Below the pieces are notes generated by a model that saw nothing but the letters and a program-made list of their open reading frames with translations, made no database searches and was not told the origin of the DNA. The translations under genes and the position numbers were made by a program. 64,000 nt of DNA from Prochlorococcus marinus str. MIT 9515 (GTDB taxonomy: Bacteria > Cyanobacteriota > Cyanobacteriia > PCC-6307 > Cyanobiaceae). The stretch is from positions 806,001-870,000 of the forward strand of contig NC_008817.1 of assembly GCF_000015665.1 (NCBI RefSeq), in the 5' to 3' direction. Below, piece by piece: positions 9,315-20,237 of this stretch (position 1 is its first letter; every line of letters begins with the position of its first letter).

Positions 9315-12300
9315 TTATTTAATATTTAAGTTTTTGGATTCAACTGTATTTTTATCGAAGTTATTTATTTCATTTACAAATAAACCTAACCAATAAATTA
9401 ACTGATCAATTTGATTTTGTATATCAGTAATACCTATCCCTCTAATTGTTATTTTTGAGAACTGATCATCTTCCTCAAAACTAAATTTATTTTGAATATT
9501 TGTTGGTAACGCTTTTTTAATAAGTTTAAATGTTGAGATTTTTAATCTAGTCTCTATTATTATGTTAGGTTTTTTAAGTTTAATTTTATTAAAGCCACAT
9601 TTTTTTGCTAATAATTTTAACTTCATTAAAAGTATTAAAGATTCAACAGGTTTGGGTAAAACTCCGTATCTATTAGACCAGTCAGTTGCCAGCTCTGTAA
9701 GCTCCTTGTGGGTATTACATTCTGTAGCTTCTTTATAAGCATCTAGTTTCTCTTCTCGGTTTAATATCCAAGTTGCAGGGATAAAAGCATTAATTGGCAA
9801 ATCTACTTGAGTATCCTTTACTTCCGGTATTTCCTGACCATTTATTTCTGAGATTGCTTCGTGTAACATTTCAATATATAGATCATATCCAATTGCATTA
9901 ACTTTTCCACTTTGCTCTTCCCCCAATAAACTTCCAACTCCTCTTATCTCCATATCTTTCATGGCAAGTTGATATCCGCTTCCTAGTTCAGAAAAATCTT
10001 TTATAGCCTTTAGCCTTTGCTTGGAAGCTTCATTAATGTTGTTTAAATTTGGATAAAATAACCATGCATGAGCTTGTATCCCACTTCTCCCGACTCTTCC
10101 TCGTAATTGATAGAGTTGCGATAGCCCAAATTTATGTGAATCTTCAATTATGATTGTATTTACTTTGGGTATATCTAATCCGCTTTCAATAATTGTTGTG
10201 CAAATCATCAAGTCTACCTCGCCATTATTAAATGCAATCATTGCATTTTCAAGATCTATTTCATTCATTTGGCCATGAGCAACTATAAATTTTAAATCAT
10301 TAAACATATTTGTTAATTTATTAACGGCTTGATCAATATCCGATATTCTTGGAAGAACGTAAAAGATTTGACCACCTCTATCAAGTTCTTGACTTATTGC
10401 AGTTCTGATTACATCCATATCAATTTCAGATAAATATGTTTTAATTGATCTTCTGGATGGTGGAGGAGTATTTAATAAACTCATTTGTCTAAGGCCAGAC
10501 AAACTCATGTAAAGGGTCCGTGGTATTGGTGTGGCCGATAGAGTTAACACGTCAATATTAGTTTTAATATTTTTAATTTTTTCTTTTTGTCTAACTCCAA
10601 ATCTTTGTTCTTCATCAATAACAAGCAATCCTAAATTTTTTATTTCGATTTCTTTTCCTAAAATTTGATGAGTGGCTACAACTAAATCAATCTTATTATT
10701 TTTTAAACCAGCATAAATATCTTTTTTCTCACTACTAGTTTTAAATCTATTAAGTAAAGAAACTTTTATTGGATAAGGTGAAAATCTATTATTAAAAGTT
10801 CTCCAATGTTGTTGAGCTAAAATTGTTGTTGGAGCAAGTAAAATCACTTGCTTCCCTGATGTAATTGCTTTAAAAATTGCTCTTACTGCTACTTCTGTTT
10901 TTCCGAAACCAACGTCTCCACAAACTAATCTATCCATAGGTTTATCACTTTCCATATCAATTTTGATTTCCTTCACGGCTGTTAGTTGATCAGGAGTAGG
11001 TTGGTAAGGGAATGACTCTTCTAATTCTTTTTGCCACGGTCCATCTTCAGGATATATATGGCCTTTAAGTTTCTCTCTTTTTGCGTAAAGTTTTAGAATA
11101 TCATAAGCAACTTTTTTTATTATTTTTCTATTTTTATCTTTAATTTTTAACCATTCTGCTCCTCCTAATTTATTTATTTTGGGCATAATTTTACCAGTAG
11201 ATCTATATCTGTTTATGCTCCCTAGTTGATCAGCAGCAACACTTATTTTTCCATCAAGATATTTAATAACTAGATAGTCTCTTGATTCACCTGTTATATT
11301 TATTTTTTCTAATTTTAAGAATTGTCCAATACCATGATTTTTATGAACTATATAGTCTCCAGGATTAATTTTATTAACATTTATATTTGAATTTACGCTC
11401 CTTTTTCTTCTCCTTATAAAGACATTATTAAATAAAGCTTGTTGTGAAAATAATTCCTTATCTGTTATTAAAATTATCTTCCATATTGGGAGATAAAAAC
11501 CTTCTATTTCATAGTTGTTTTTATTTTTAATAATAACTGGTGTAGGAATATCTATTAATTTATAAGCGTTATCAAGATCATTAGGTTTTTCCAAATAATT
11601 AGTATTGCAATCATGTTCAAAGAGTAAACTCCTTGTTCTTAATGGCTGTGCAGATAATATCCAGACTTTATCTTTATTTAAGATAAATTTATTAATTTCT
11701 TTTGAAAGTTTACCTATGTTTTTAGAGGATGAATTTATACGTTTATCTGATAAAAGAAATCTGTTATCTAAATTTCTCTTTGATTCAAATTCATACAAGT
11801 TTATTACAATAAAATCACTGAATGTTTTTAATATATACTCGAATTTTTCATGTAGATTAGGTTTAACTTTTATATTTATATTATTGGACCGTAAGTTTTG
11901 AGTAATTTCATCTTTGAAATGATCAAAATTATTAACTGATTCAATATACCAATTGTTTGCAAATTTAGTGCAGTCATCTATTTCATCTATAACAATAATT
12001 GAATCTTCATTTATATAATTTATAAGATTAGATGGATATTCTTCAATTATTCCTAAGTATCTATCTAGATTATTTTTAGTTGTTATTTCTTCTGAATTAA
12101 AAACCCCTTCGTCTGATAGTAGTTCTAACTTTTCTCTTATTAATGAATTATATCCAACCTGTACAATCTCAACTTTATTAATACTATCTAACGTTCTTTG
12201 AGTTACTGGATCATATTCTCTAATTTTATCAATAATATTATCGAAGAATTCTATTCTTATGGGTAGTTCATTGTTAACTGGGTATATATCAATTATTTCT

Positions 12301-12842
12301 CCTCTTCTGCTCCAAGAACCTTCCTGTGAAGTAAGATTTTCCTTGTTATAACCTAATGAAACTAACTGACTTGTTAACTCTTTTATTTCTATAGCTAAAC
12401 CCTTATTAAGTGTTATTATTTTTTGCTTAAATATATTTTTTTTAATTAAATGTGGTTGAAGAGATCTTTCAGTTGTTATTATTATATTTTTTTCTTCTTT
12501 GTCATTATTTATTAGTTTTGAGATAACTGATAACTGTGAATATTCAGTCTCTTTTGATTTATTAATTGATCCGTAAGGTAAATTTTTACTAGGTGGATAA
12601 TATAAGATATTTCTGTTACCTATACTATTAAAATATCCATACCATTTATAAGCAATTTCTTCATTAGGGCTCACAAGTATAATATTTTTATTTTCTTTTT
12701 TTGCTAAACTATTTATAATAATAGATTTTGCATATCTACTAGACCCAATGATATTTAGTTCTTTATTTTTTTCAATTCTTTTTACTAACTCTGTTATAAT
12801 TTGTGAATTTGAAATATAACTAATTAAGGAGTTTAAACTCAT
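9315..12842 (-). CDS. mfd: Transcription-repair coupling factor
   Basis: Mfd is the DNA translocase that removes RNA polymerase stalled at lesions and recruits UvrA. Domains in order are the UvrB-like N-terminal region, the RNA-polymerase-interacting CarD-like domain ([16 protein letters not shown], about residues 491-506), the SF2 helicase with Walker [10 protein letters not shown] and DEEQ box VIDEEQRFG, the RGRVGRSG motif VI region, and the C-terminal TRCF domain. The 1175 residues are full family length. It is divergent from the TerC gene across 74 bp. UvrC, which acts in the same repair pathway, is at 52529-54463. Confidence 0.97.
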   Translation of the reverse strand: MSLNSLISYISNSQIITELVKRIEKNKELNIIGSSRYAKSIIINSLAKKENKNIILVSPNEEIAYKWYGYFNSIGNRNILYYPPSKNLPYGSINKSKETEYSQLSVISKLINNDKEEKNIIITTERSLQPHLIKKNIFKQKIITLNKGLAIEIKELTSQLVSLGYNKENLTSQEGSWSRRGEIIDIYPVNNELPIRIEFFDNIIDKIREYDPVTQRTLDSINKVEIVQVGYNSLIREKLELLSDEGVFNSEEITTKNNLDRYLGIIEEYPSNLINYINEDSIIVIDEIDDCTKFANNWYIESVNNFDHFKDEITQNLRSNNINIKVKPNLHEKFEYILKTFSDFIVINLYEFESKRNLDNRFLLSDKRINSSSKNIGKLSKEINKFILNKDKVWILSAQPLRTRSLLFEHDCNTNYLEKPNDLDNAYKLIDIPTPVIIKNKNNYEIEGFYLPIWKIILITDKELFSQQALFNNVFIRRRKRSVNSNINVNKINPGDYIVHKNHGIGQFLKLEKINITGESRDYLVIKYLDGKISVAADQLGSINRYRSTGKIMPKINKLGGAEWLKIKDKNRKIIKKVAYDILKLYAKREKLKGHIYPEDGPWQKELEESFPYQPTPDQLTAVKEIKIDMESDKPMDRLVCGDVGFGKTEVAVRAIFKAITSGKQVILLAPTTILAQQHWRTFNNRFSPYPIKVSLLNRFKTSSEKKDIYAGLKNNKIDLVVATHQILGKEIEIKNLGLLVIDEEQRFGVRQKEKIKNIKTNIDVLTLSATPIPRTLYMSLSGLRQMSLLNTPPPSRRSIKTYLSEIDMDVIRTAISQELDRGGQIFYVLPRISDIDQAVNKLTNMFNDLKFIVAHGQMNEIDLENAMIAFNNGEVDLMICTTIIESGLDIPKVNTIIIEDSHKFGLSQLYQLRGRVGRSGIQAHAWLFYPNLNNINEASKQRLKAIKDFSELGSGYQLAMKDMEIRGVGSLLGEEQSGKVNAIGYDLYIEMLHEAISEINGQEIPEVKDTQVDLPINAFIPATWILNREEKLDAYKEATECNTHKELTELATDWSNRYGVLPKPVESLILLMKLKLLAKKCGFNKIKLKKPNIIIETRLKISTFKLIKKALPTNIQNKFSFEEDDQFSKITIRGIGITDIQNQIDQLIYWLGLFVNEINNFDKNTVESKNLNIK

Positions 12843-12916
12843 TTATTTCTAATTAACTTGATTACTACTTAAGGTTATATTATATTATATTTTATAAAGA
12901 TTGTGAATAATAATAG

Positions 12917-13627
12917 ATGGATTCAGCCGCAATAAATTCTTTTATTCCAACGCTAGATCAAGTTGATAGTTGGTCTGAGATTCTTACACTTCTACCAATT
13001 TTAATTATTTTAGAATTGCTACTTTCGGCTGACAACGCTATAGCTTTGGCTTCACTCACTAAATCTCTTGATAGTCCAGAATTAAGATCTAAGGCCTTAA
13101 ATATAGGTATCACTATTTCTTTATTATTTAGAATATTTCTTATTCTATTATCTAATATTCTTCTGAAATTTATCATAATTCGAATTTTTGCAGGACTGTA
13201 TCTTATTTATTTATTTATTTCAAATGTTTTTTTAAGTAATGAAACCGATTTACAAAATTCTGACAATGACAAAACAAATATTAATTTCAAATTTTTAAAG
13301 ATTGTAGCTTTGCTATCTTTTACTGATTTTGCTTTTTCAATAGACAGTATTACAACAGCTGTTGCTATAAGTGATCAATATATTCTTATTATTTTTGGAG
13401 CAATTATAGGTGTATTAGCATTACGATTTACCTCCGGCATCTTTCTTAAACTTTTAGAGAAATTTTCAAGGCTAGAAACTGCCGGTTATATCGCTATTCT
13501 TATTGTTGGGATTAAGCTTCTTCTAAATACATTAATTACAGAGACAATTCTTCCTGATTATTATTTTTATATTTTGATATTAATCTCCTTCCTTTGGGGT
13601 TTGTCCAAAAGGGAGATAATAACTTAA
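12917..13627 (+). CDS. TerC family integral membrane protein
   Basis: This 236-residue membrane protein has about seven hydrophobic spans. It carries the TerC signature LLSADNAIALA in the first third (about residues 36-46) and a second, related acidic segment TDFAFSIDSITTAVAIS around residue 136-152. TerC proteins are linked to metal-ion handling, and the plant plastid homologue is needed for thylakoid formation; either role is possible here. Its stop codon overlaps the stop of the convergent fmt gene by four bases (TTAA). Confidence 0.88.
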   Translation: MDSAAINSFIPTLDQVDSWSEILTLLPILIILELLLSADNAIALASLTKSLDSPELRSKALNIGITISLLFRIFLILLSNILLKFIIIRIFAGLYLIYLFISNVFLSNETDLQNSDNDKTNINFKFLKIVALLSFTDFAFSIDSITTAVAISDQYILIIFGAIIGVLALRFTSGIFLKLLEKFSRLETAGYIAILIVGIKLLLNTLITETILPDYYFYILILISFLWGLSKREIIT

Positions 13628-14610
13628 TCTGAGAATTTTTCTCCTATAAGAGGATTTAATTGTTGTAAAAGCTGCTTTTGCTTAGATATATTTTTACCCT
13701 CTAGTTTTGCCTCTAATAAAAGAATTGGATCAGTTTTAGTTGATATAATGATACCTTTGTTTTCTATAAGACCAATAACGTATCCAGGTTTAAATTTATC
13801 GCTTACAATTTTATAATTTTTATTCTGTATCTCATCTGTTGTTAGAATTTTTATTTTAATTATTTTTAGATTTTTCTTTTTAAATGTTGTACTAACTCTA
13901 GGGTATAAGGCATTTATTTTTCTGTATATATCAGTTGAATTATTTGCCCAATCTATTATGTAGTCTGATTTGTTAATCATTCTTGCATATTTTAATTTTC
14001 TTTGAAGATCTTTTTGTTTTTTAAGTAAATGATTAATATCTTTATTTTTATTTTGCTCTATTTTTGATATCGCTTTTAATAATAATTCTGATGATAAATC
14101 ACTTAATTTTTTTGTTAACGTCTGAAGATTATCTTCTTTCTCAATTTTGATTTGTTTTTCAACTAATACATCTCCAGTATCTAATCCTTCTTCCATTCTC
14201 ATTATTCCAACACCAGTAAAATCATCTCCCTCCAATATTGACCATTGGATGGGAGCGGCACCTCTCCATCTTGGAAGTAGTGATGCATGCGCATTCCATG
14301 ATTTATATTTAGGAATATCTAATATTTTTTTTGGTAATATTTTTCCATAAGCAATAACAACAAACAAATCGCAAGAAAATTCTTTAAGTAAACTTATAAA
14401 ATGATCATTTTTCTTTAAAGTTTCAGGTGTGAAAACTGGAAGCCCTTCCTTCATAGCATATTGCTTTACTGGGGACGCTATTAATTTATTACCTCTAGAT
14501 CTTTTTTTATCTGGCTGCGTTATGACAGCTAAAATTTCATGATCTGATTTTTTTAATACTTCAAGACTTTTTACTGAATATTCAGGAGTTCCCCAAAATA
14601 TAATTCTCAC
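13624..14610 (-). CDS. fmt: Methionyl-tRNA formyltransferase
   Basis: Fmt transfers a formyl group from 10-formyl-tetrahydrofolate to initiator Met-tRNA. The N-terminus FWGTPEYSV, the folate-binding and catalytic segment HASLLPRWRGAAPIQWSI (about residues 108-125) and MEEGLDTGDV are diagnostic. The C-terminal domain is lysine-rich. The start is a GTG whose bases overlap the stop of the upstream tldE gene (GTGA), suggesting translational coupling. It is the last gene of the acsF-tldD-tldE-fmt run. Confidence 0.95.
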   Translation of the reverse strand: MRIIFWGTPEYSVKSLEVLKKSDHEILAVITQPDKKRSRGNKLIASPVKQYAMKEGLPVFTPETLKKNDHFISLLKEFSCDLFVVIAYGKILPKKILDIPKYKSWNAHASLLPRWRGAAPIQWSILEGDDFTGVGIMRMEEGLDTGDVLVEKQIKIEKEDNLQTLTKKLSDLSSELLLKAISKIEQNKNKDINHLLKKQKDLQRKLKYARMINKSDYIIDWANNSTDIYRKINALYPRVSTTFKKKNLKIIKIKILTTDEIQNKNYKIVSDKFKPGYVIGLIENKGIIISTKTDPILLLEAKLEGKNISKQKQLLQQLNPLIGEKFSD

Positions 14611-15959
14611 TCGTCTCCAGTTATTGATAATTCACTAATCCAAATATGTGGGGAAATTCCACTTGTAGTTAATTCTTCTTCATTTTCAATATTAACTATA
14701 TTTCTAAGAAGATATTTTATATCCCCTGCTACAGTCGCAGACTCAATTGAGGATTTTTTCCCATTACTATAAATCCATCCCTCGAAAGGAAGAGAAAAGG
14801 ATCCTTGACTGGCTCTTACTCCTGCATGAATAGCATTCAATTCTTCAATATATACAAACTCTCCTTCATAATTTGTATGCTCCAATGACATATTTAGTTC
14901 CGAACAATCGCTTGATCTTTCAATTACTAGCCAATCTGGAGAAACCGATACTTTTGAACCAAGACCTGCATGACCAGTAGGTATGGTATTAAAAATTTTT
15001 GCTGTCGATTCAGAATGTAGAAAGTTTTCTAATTTACCTTTTTTAATTATGCTCAGTTTTTTTGTTGGAGTGCCTTCACCATCGAATGGTGCTGAAGATA
15101 TATTTTTATCATTAAGTCCATCATCATAGATATTCAAAGCTGAGATTGAAATCATGTCGCCTATGGAGTTTTTATCTGAAAGACTTACACCATCAATAAT
15201 GCTTCTTGCATTGAAGAGTGAACTAAAGGCATTTATTATTGTCAGAAAGGCTTCAGGTGATAGACAAACTAAATACTTACCAGTTTTTATTGATGAATAG
15301 TCTAAATGTGCAATTGTTTTCTTTGAAGCTTCTTTAATGCATGATTCAATATCAATGTCTTCGACACCATAACCAAGTTTAACTGAACCTGAACTCCTGG
15401 GTTTTTTATCTTTTTCTTCTGCTCTGGCATATAAATATAAAGCAGCTTGACTTTTACTGTAGTTTCTAAATGCGCCATCACTATTGGCATAAATTCTTTC
15501 GTAAAAACTTTCTGACAAACCATTGTAAGGAATAGATTTAATAGCTTCGTGACTGTCAATAAGTTTCGATTCGGCTTCCCTAAGAATTTTAAGTAGCTTT
15601 TTAATTCCTAATGGATTCTTTTTATCTATTTCTTTAACTTGTATAGGATCTTTGGCTAATGGAGAAAAATCGGTAAATTCATTTTTATTTCCAAATTCTG
15701 AGGCAATATTTGCTTGTTTTAAGGCTTTTTTGATTCCAGTTTCACTTAAATCACTTGTCGTAGTTATACCAACTAAATTTTCTTTATTCCAAACTCTCAA
15801 CGTTATAACCTGTTTTTGAGAAGCTTTTAATTGTTTTGCTGCACCTCTATCAACTTGAACAGAATAATCATTAGAAAAACTAGCTCCGTAATCCCATTTA
15901 TCGATATTTAATATATTTGCTGTGTGTTTTATTTGATTTGTTATTTCTGTTGCATTCAT
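14607..15959 (-). CDS. tldE: TldE/PmbA-type subunit of the TldD-TldE metalloprotease
   Basis: This 450-residue protein belongs to the TldD/PmbA peptidase family and is the partner without the zinc motif. Family marks include the N-terminal RGAAKQLKASQ segment, SVSPDWLVIE, and the C-terminal VRASQGSFSLPFEGWIYSNG. In known systems TldE forms a heterodimer with TldD, which carries HExxxH, and degrades unfolded or leader peptides. Its start lies two bases after the tldD stop, so the subunits are co-expressed. It overlaps the start of fmt by four bases. Confidence 0.9.
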   Translation of the reverse strand: MNATEITNQIKHTANILNIDKWDYGASFSNDYSVQVDRGAAKQLKASQKQVITLRVWNKENLVGITTTSDLSETGIKKALKQANIASEFGNKNEFTDFSPLAKDPIQVKEIDKKNPLGIKKLLKILREAESKLIDSHEAIKSIPYNGLSESFYERIYANSDGAFRNYSKSQAALYLYARAEEKDKKPRSSGSVKLGYGVEDIDIESCIKEASKKTIAHLDYSSIKTGKYLVCLSPEAFLTIINAFSSLFNARSIIDGVSLSDKNSIGDMISISALNIYDDGLNDKNISSAPFDGEGTPTKKLSIIKKGKLENFLHSESTAKIFNTIPTGHAGLGSKVSVSPDWLVIERSSDCSELNMSLEHTNYEGEFVYIEELNAIHAGVRASQGSFSLPFEGWIYSNGKKSSIESATVAGDIKYLLRNIVNIENEEELTTSGISPHIWISELSITGDE

Positions 15960-15961
15960 TT

Positions 15962-17386
15962 TTATCTACCTCCTACAGTTATTGAATCAACTTTTATATG
16001 TGGCTGACCGACTGTTACATTTACGCTTCCGCTTACTGAGCCACAAAAACCTGGTGCTAACTCTAAATCATTTCCACACATAGATATTTTTGGCATGACT
16101 TCTTTCGCGTCCCCTATCAATGTGGCTCCTTTAACAGGTTTAGTTAATTTTCCATTCTTTATTAAATAACCTTCCTCAACAGCAAAATTAAATTGACCTG
16201 TCGCCCCTACACTTCCACCTCCCATAGATTTACAGTAAAGCCCATCAGCAATACTATTTATTAATTCTTCCTTTGTGAATTCACCTTTAGCTATATATGT
16301 ATTTCTCATTCTTGATGCAGCAGCAAATGAATAGTTTTGCCTTCTACCACTACCAGTTCTTTTGTGACCAGTTCTTAGTTCACCTGCTCTATCAGAAAGA
16401 AATTTCTTTAAAATTCCATTCTTAATAAGAATTGATTTCTCAGGTTCCATTCCTTCATCATCAATGGATAATGATCCAAAGGATCCTTCTGAGAGGCCTT
16501 CATCTATAGCCGTAACTGATTCATGAGCAATTTTTTTATTTAACTTATCGCTAAATGGAGTTGTTCCGCGTTCAATCTGTGTTGTTTCGAGTAAATGACC
16601 ACAGGCCTCATGAAATATTACACCACCAAATTTATTAGCTAAAACAACTGGCATTTGTCCAGCTTGTACATAGTCTGCATACAACATATTCAATGAACTC
16701 TCATATACTTCATTTGCTGCTTTTTCATGGTCCCATAATCTAAATTCATTAGGAATTCCGTGTGATCCAAATCTTCTACTGCCGTTCGATCGATATTGAG
16801 CATCATTAGCAATTAAGTTAAGTCCTACTGTTTGATGTAATCTAATATCAGTAGCGTAAGTTCCGTCACTTGAAGCTATTATTACTTCTTGCCAATTTCT
16901 TGAGTAGCTCCCTTTCCTCACAACAACTTTGTTGTCCTTTTTTAGACACTTTGTGCTGAGTAATAATTTTTCACTTATTTCGTATATTGTAGGTACTTCA
17001 TTAATCCAATTGATTTTTGACTTACTGTAATCCTTTAGTTTATTAAGTCCATTGAATATAGAATTATTTGTTTTTTCAGTTATATCTAACATTTCAATAG
17101 CTTGAGAAATTGATCTCATTAATCCATGTTTTGATAAGTCGTTCGTGCTAACAAAACCATCTCTTTTATCTTTAAATATTCTTATACCTGCTCCTTTACC
17201 AAATGATGGACTAACACTTGTAATAAAATCTTCTTCTGCAAGAACACTTGAATTATCCGAATTTTCAATAAACAATTCTACAAAATCAGCACCAAGTGAT
17301 ATTCCATAGAAAATAACTTCTTCTAGAAGTTTTTTATTACATTCTCCAAATTTAATTTCACTAGTGTTAATAATCGAAGATACCAT
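15962..17386 (-). CDS. tldD: TldD metalloprotease subunit
   Basis: TldD is the catalytic subunit of the TldD/TldE protease. The zinc motif HEACGH (about residues 259-264) is intact, and the C-terminal GFCGSVSGSVNVTVGQPHI segment is typical. The 474-residue length fits the family. It lies 36 bp after acsF and two bases before tldE. Known substrates in other bacteria are modified peptides and unstable small proteins; the substrate here cannot be read from sequence. The start ATG is well supported by the N-terminal family alignment. Confidence 0.93.
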   Translation of the reverse strand: MVSSIINTSEIKFGECNKKLLEEVIFYGISLGADFVELFIENSDNSSVLAEEDFITSVSPSFGKGAGIRIFKDKRDGFVSTNDLSKHGLMRSISQAIEMLDITEKTNNSIFNGLNKLKDYSKSKINWINEVPTIYEISEKLLLSTKCLKKDNKVVVRKGSYSRNWQEVIIASSDGTYATDIRLHQTVGLNLIANDAQYRSNGSRRFGSHGIPNEFRLWDHEKAANEVYESSLNMLYADYVQAGQMPVVLANKFGGVIFHEACGHLLETTQIERGTTPFSDKLNKKIAHESVTAIDEGLSEGSFGSLSIDDEGMEPEKSILIKNGILKKFLSDRAGELRTGHKRTGSGRRQNYSFAAASRMRNTYIAKGEFTKEELINSIADGLYCKSMGGGSVGATGQFNFAVEEGYLIKNGKLTKPVKGATLIGDAKEVMPKISMCGNDLELAPGFCGSVSGSVNVTVGQPHIKVDSITVGGR

Positions 17387-17422
17387 TTGAATCTTATAGC
17401 TTATTCTCTTAAGTAGGTCGGA

Positions 17423-18595
17423 TTATCTTATTGATGGTTGAAAATCGTTGCTTTCAAGAGGTTTTAATAAGTATAGTCTTATCAGTTGATAACCGTTTGA
17501 AATAAAGATAGGTAATTTAGAAATAACTTTAATTAAATTTGAATTATTTCTTTTATCTATGGCTGATAAGAGAGTACCATTCTCAACTATTTTGTCTAAT
17601 CTTTTGTAAAAAGATTCATCATAAACATTTAAAACAACGGGAAATACTCTGGCTGAGGTTTCATTTGTTTTGTTAATAACAAACTGGTCATATTCTCTAG
17701 CGTTTAATCCTAGTGCTCCATAAAAATCTTTTTTTGTTCCAAGATCTCTTATATACATTGTTGCAAAAACAGCTAGTAGAAAGAATCTAGACCATAATTT
17801 TGAAACTATAGGATGATTATTTAAAAAATATCTAAATCTATGGTAGTAATCAAAAATCGGATGTTTAAAGGTATAACCGAAGATCTCAAACTTATGACTT
17901 AAACTTTTTACTGTTCGGGGTTGTGCTTTCATTAATGCATCAAAGAAATCCCCATGTCTATTTTCATCTTGACACCAATTTTCAAAAAAATTAAAAAGAG
18001 GGAAGATCTTACCACCAGGGTTTTTTTCGAGGTGTCTGAAAATTGCTATATATCTCCAATATCCAATTTTTTCAGATATGTAGGTAGCGTAAAAAATTGC
18101 TCTAGGAGCAAAATATGTATAATCTTTGTTGGCTGTAAGAAAACCTAAATCCAACTGTAAACCAAAGTCATTCATGGATTTATTCAAGAATCCTGCATGT
18201 CTTGCTTCGTCTCTAGCCATATGAGCGAAACATTCTGCAAGAAGTGGGTTCTTATCTTTTATTCTTTTACTTAATTCTTTATACAATAGGAAGCCTGAAA
18301 ATTCTGAAGTGCAACTTCCTTCAAGAAAATCAACAAAAAGTTCTCTAGTTTCAGGATCTAGTTTATCTGCAGCACCCTCAAACTCCTTATTTCTTACAAA
18401 GTGATGTCTATTATAATCTTTTCTAAATTCTTCACATATTGCTTCAAGTTCTTCTTCATTAATGGATAAATCCATTTTTTCCATAGCTTCAAAATCGGTC
18501 GTATAAAAATTTGGGGTCAATATTGTATCCTTTGCGATATCCTTTCCCCTATTAATCGATTTTCTATTATTTGTTGTAATTGTTTGTTGAGGCAT
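17423..18595 (-). CDS. acsF: Aerobic Mg-protoporphyrin IX monomethyl ester oxidative cyclase
   Basis: AcsF is the di-iron membrane-associated enzyme that forms the isocyclic ring of chlorophyll with O2. Ferritin-like iron ligands are visible in [16 protein letters not shown] (about residues 141-156) and in [13 protein letters not shown] (about residues 206-218). The 390-residue length is slightly longer than usual because of a short N-terminal extension rich in polar residues. It heads the minus-strand run with tldD, tldE and fmt, though the metabolic link to those is not obvious. ChlH, one step earlier in the pathway, is at 482-4489. Confidence 0.96.
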
Positions 18596-18679
18596 TTTCC
18601 ATAATTCGTTATTACTATTATTTACTATTTATTGCATTTTTGAGTAAAAAGTTAACTAGGTGTTATTCTTTTAGATTTT

Positions 18680-19639
18680 TTAATTAATCCCAATTAATTT
18701 CTGACCATTTAATCTTTGCAGAATTCTAGAAATGATTAATTTGAGAGTTATTCTTTTTTCATCTATTAAAAATGATTCAATCACACTTGGTTTTTGATTA
18801 GATTTACATAACGAAATACTTTTTGATGAGCTTATGTCTTCTTTCTCAAAGGATAGCCAGAAATTACATATGTCTTTTATTTCGCAGAAAACAACCCAAC
18901 ATTTATCTCCAGCAATTGGTCTTGATGTGTTTTTTAGATTAATTTCTTTAACTTCAAATCCTCTTAATTTAAATTCCTGAATTATTGAAGGTAGTAAATG
19001 TTCATTAATAAATTCTTTAAAAGGTTTTTTTTCAATAGGAATTTCCTTTTTTGGCTTTATTTTTAAAGGTTTTAAATTTTCCTCTGCAACTTTTTCTTTA
19101 TTAATATCTTTGTTTACTTCTTTTGAATTTTCTTTTGCAACTTTTTCTTTATTAATATCTTTGTTTACTTCTTTTGAATTTTCTTTGGAAACTTTTTCTT
19201 TATTAATATCTTTGTTTACTTCTTTTGAATTCTCCTCTGAAATTTTTTCTTCATTAATTTCTTTGTTTACTTCATTTGATTTTTCTTTGGCAACTTTTTC
19301 TTCATTAATTTCTATGTTAACTTCATTTGAATTTTCTTTTGCAACTTTTTCTTCATTAATTTCTTTGTTAACTTCATTTGATTTTTCTTTGGCAACTTTT
19401 TCTTTATTAATATCTTTGTTTACTTCTTTTGAATTCTCCTCTGAAATTTTTTCTTCATTAATTTCTATGTTAACTTCATTTGAATTTTCTTTTGCAACTT
19501 TTTCTTCATTAATTTCTTTGTTTACTTCATTTGATTTTTCTTTGGCAACTTTTTCTTTATTAGTATTCTTGTTATCCTTTTTAAAAGTATCTTTTTCATT
19601 AATATAACTATCTCCTATAGAATCTACATTTTCTTCCAT
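18680..19639 (-). CDS. DUF2996 protein with nine 17-residue charged repeats
   Basis: The C-terminal 120 residues (about 200-319) match the cyanobacterial and plastid DUF2996 family: PFKEFINEHLLPSIIQEF, then AGDKCWVVFCEI and a C-terminal RLNGQKLIG. The N-terminal half is low-complexity: residues 28-180 consist of nine tandem 17-residue units of the type KEKVAKE(K/N)SNEVNKEIN, and residues 181-188 begin a tenth. The units are highly charged and probably helical or disordered. No signal peptide is present. The function is unknown. It lies 84 bp downstream of acsF's start side and 78 bp from the next gene. Confidence 0.8.
   Translation of the reverse strand: MEENVDSIGDSYINEKDTFKKDNKNTNKEKVAKEKSNEVNKEINEEKVAKENSNEVNIEINEEKISEENSKEVNKDINKEKVAKEKSNEVNKEINEEKVAKENSNEVNIEINEEKVAKEKSNEVNKEINEEKISEENSKEVNKDINKEKVSKENSKEVNKDINKEKVAKENSKEVNKDINKEKVAEENLKPLKIKPKKEIPIEKKPFKEFINEHLLPSIIQEFKLRGFEVKEINLKNTSRPIAGDKCWVVFCEIKDICNFWLSFEKEDISSSKSISLCKSNQKPSVIESFLIDEKRITLKLIISRILQRLNGQKLIGIN
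19076..19558 (-). repeat. In-frame 51-bp minisatellite (nine full copies plus a partial one)
   Basis: The repeats encode 17-residue units in the DUF2996 protein. Unit types recur in a higher-order pattern: units 1-3 (KEKVAKEKS.., EEKVAKENS.., EEKISEENS..) reappear as units 4, 5 and 7, with one extra copy inserted. That pattern suggests past unequal exchange or slippage of blocks larger than one unit. All copies keep the frame. Confidence 0.95.
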
Positions 19640-19717
19640 AACAACAAATTAAACTTCAGGTATTATTATAAATAGAATTTTACATATTTTTATCAATATT
19701 TAAAATTAACTATATTT

Positions 19718-20176
19718 TCACCATTCGGAACCATTATTATTCCAATCATCGTCTGATTGCGTATTATTGATTGATTGGTTTCTACCTTTGAATTCGTTTT
19801 CGCCATTATTTTTAATAACACGGTAATTAACAGAAATTGTGGGTTGAGGATCTCTTATATCTCTTTCAGGAGTAATTTCATACTGTTCATTATTTTCGTC
19901 TTTATTTGTAAGATATTCATCTTCATCAGTTGTTTTATCATCATTATCAATTATACGTTTAGTAATAAAGTTATTATTTATTGATTTGTTTAATAAAGAA
20001 CTCATTAATAATCCAGATACAAAAGAAATACAGATTAATCTACCGATAGAGACTTCTTCAACATTCCAAATTAAATATCTAAAAGAGGATTTTTGTTTGT
20101 TATTTATTAACAATAAAATCTGTATTATTAATATTAAGAAAATACTTAATAATATACCTTTTTTTTTATAATTCAT
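19718..20176 (-). CDS. Conserved membrane protein with acidic C-terminus, function unknown
   Basis: This 152-residue protein has an N-terminal hydrophobic span (about residues 8-24) and a second one near residues 45-62 that includes SIGRLICISFVSGLLMSS. A long acidic, asparagine-rich tail follows. The tail contains a proline segment RDIRDPQPTISVNYRVIKN that looks conserved, because it stands out from the low-complexity surroundings. No catalytic motif is visible. It lies between the DUF2996 gene and the Zam-like gene on the same strand. Confidence 0.7.
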   Translation of the reverse strand: MNYKKKGILLSIFLILIIQILLLINNKQKSSFRYLIWNVEEVSIGRLICISFVSGLLMSSLLNKSINNNFITKRIIDNDDKTTDEDEYLTNKDENNEQYEITPERDIRDPQPTISVNYRVIKNNGENEFKGRNQSINNTQSDDDWNNNGSEW

Positions 20177-20237
20177 TTTATTGTAAGTTATTAATAAAAA
20201 TTAATTAAATTGTTTAGAGTATATAGATTAGTTATCT

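Noticed and set aside
19076-19558. Repeats as a possible CRISPR array
   Set aside because: Unit and spacing are equal at 51 bases with no unique spacers, the units are in frame inside a coding gene, and no cas gene is nearby.
19110-19607. A 165-residue plus-strand reading frame over the DUF2996 repeats
   Set aside because: It is the antisense shadow of the 51-bp repeats. Its repetitive phenylalanine/serine composition mirrors the real minus-strand KEKVAKE units, and it has no upstream signal of its own.
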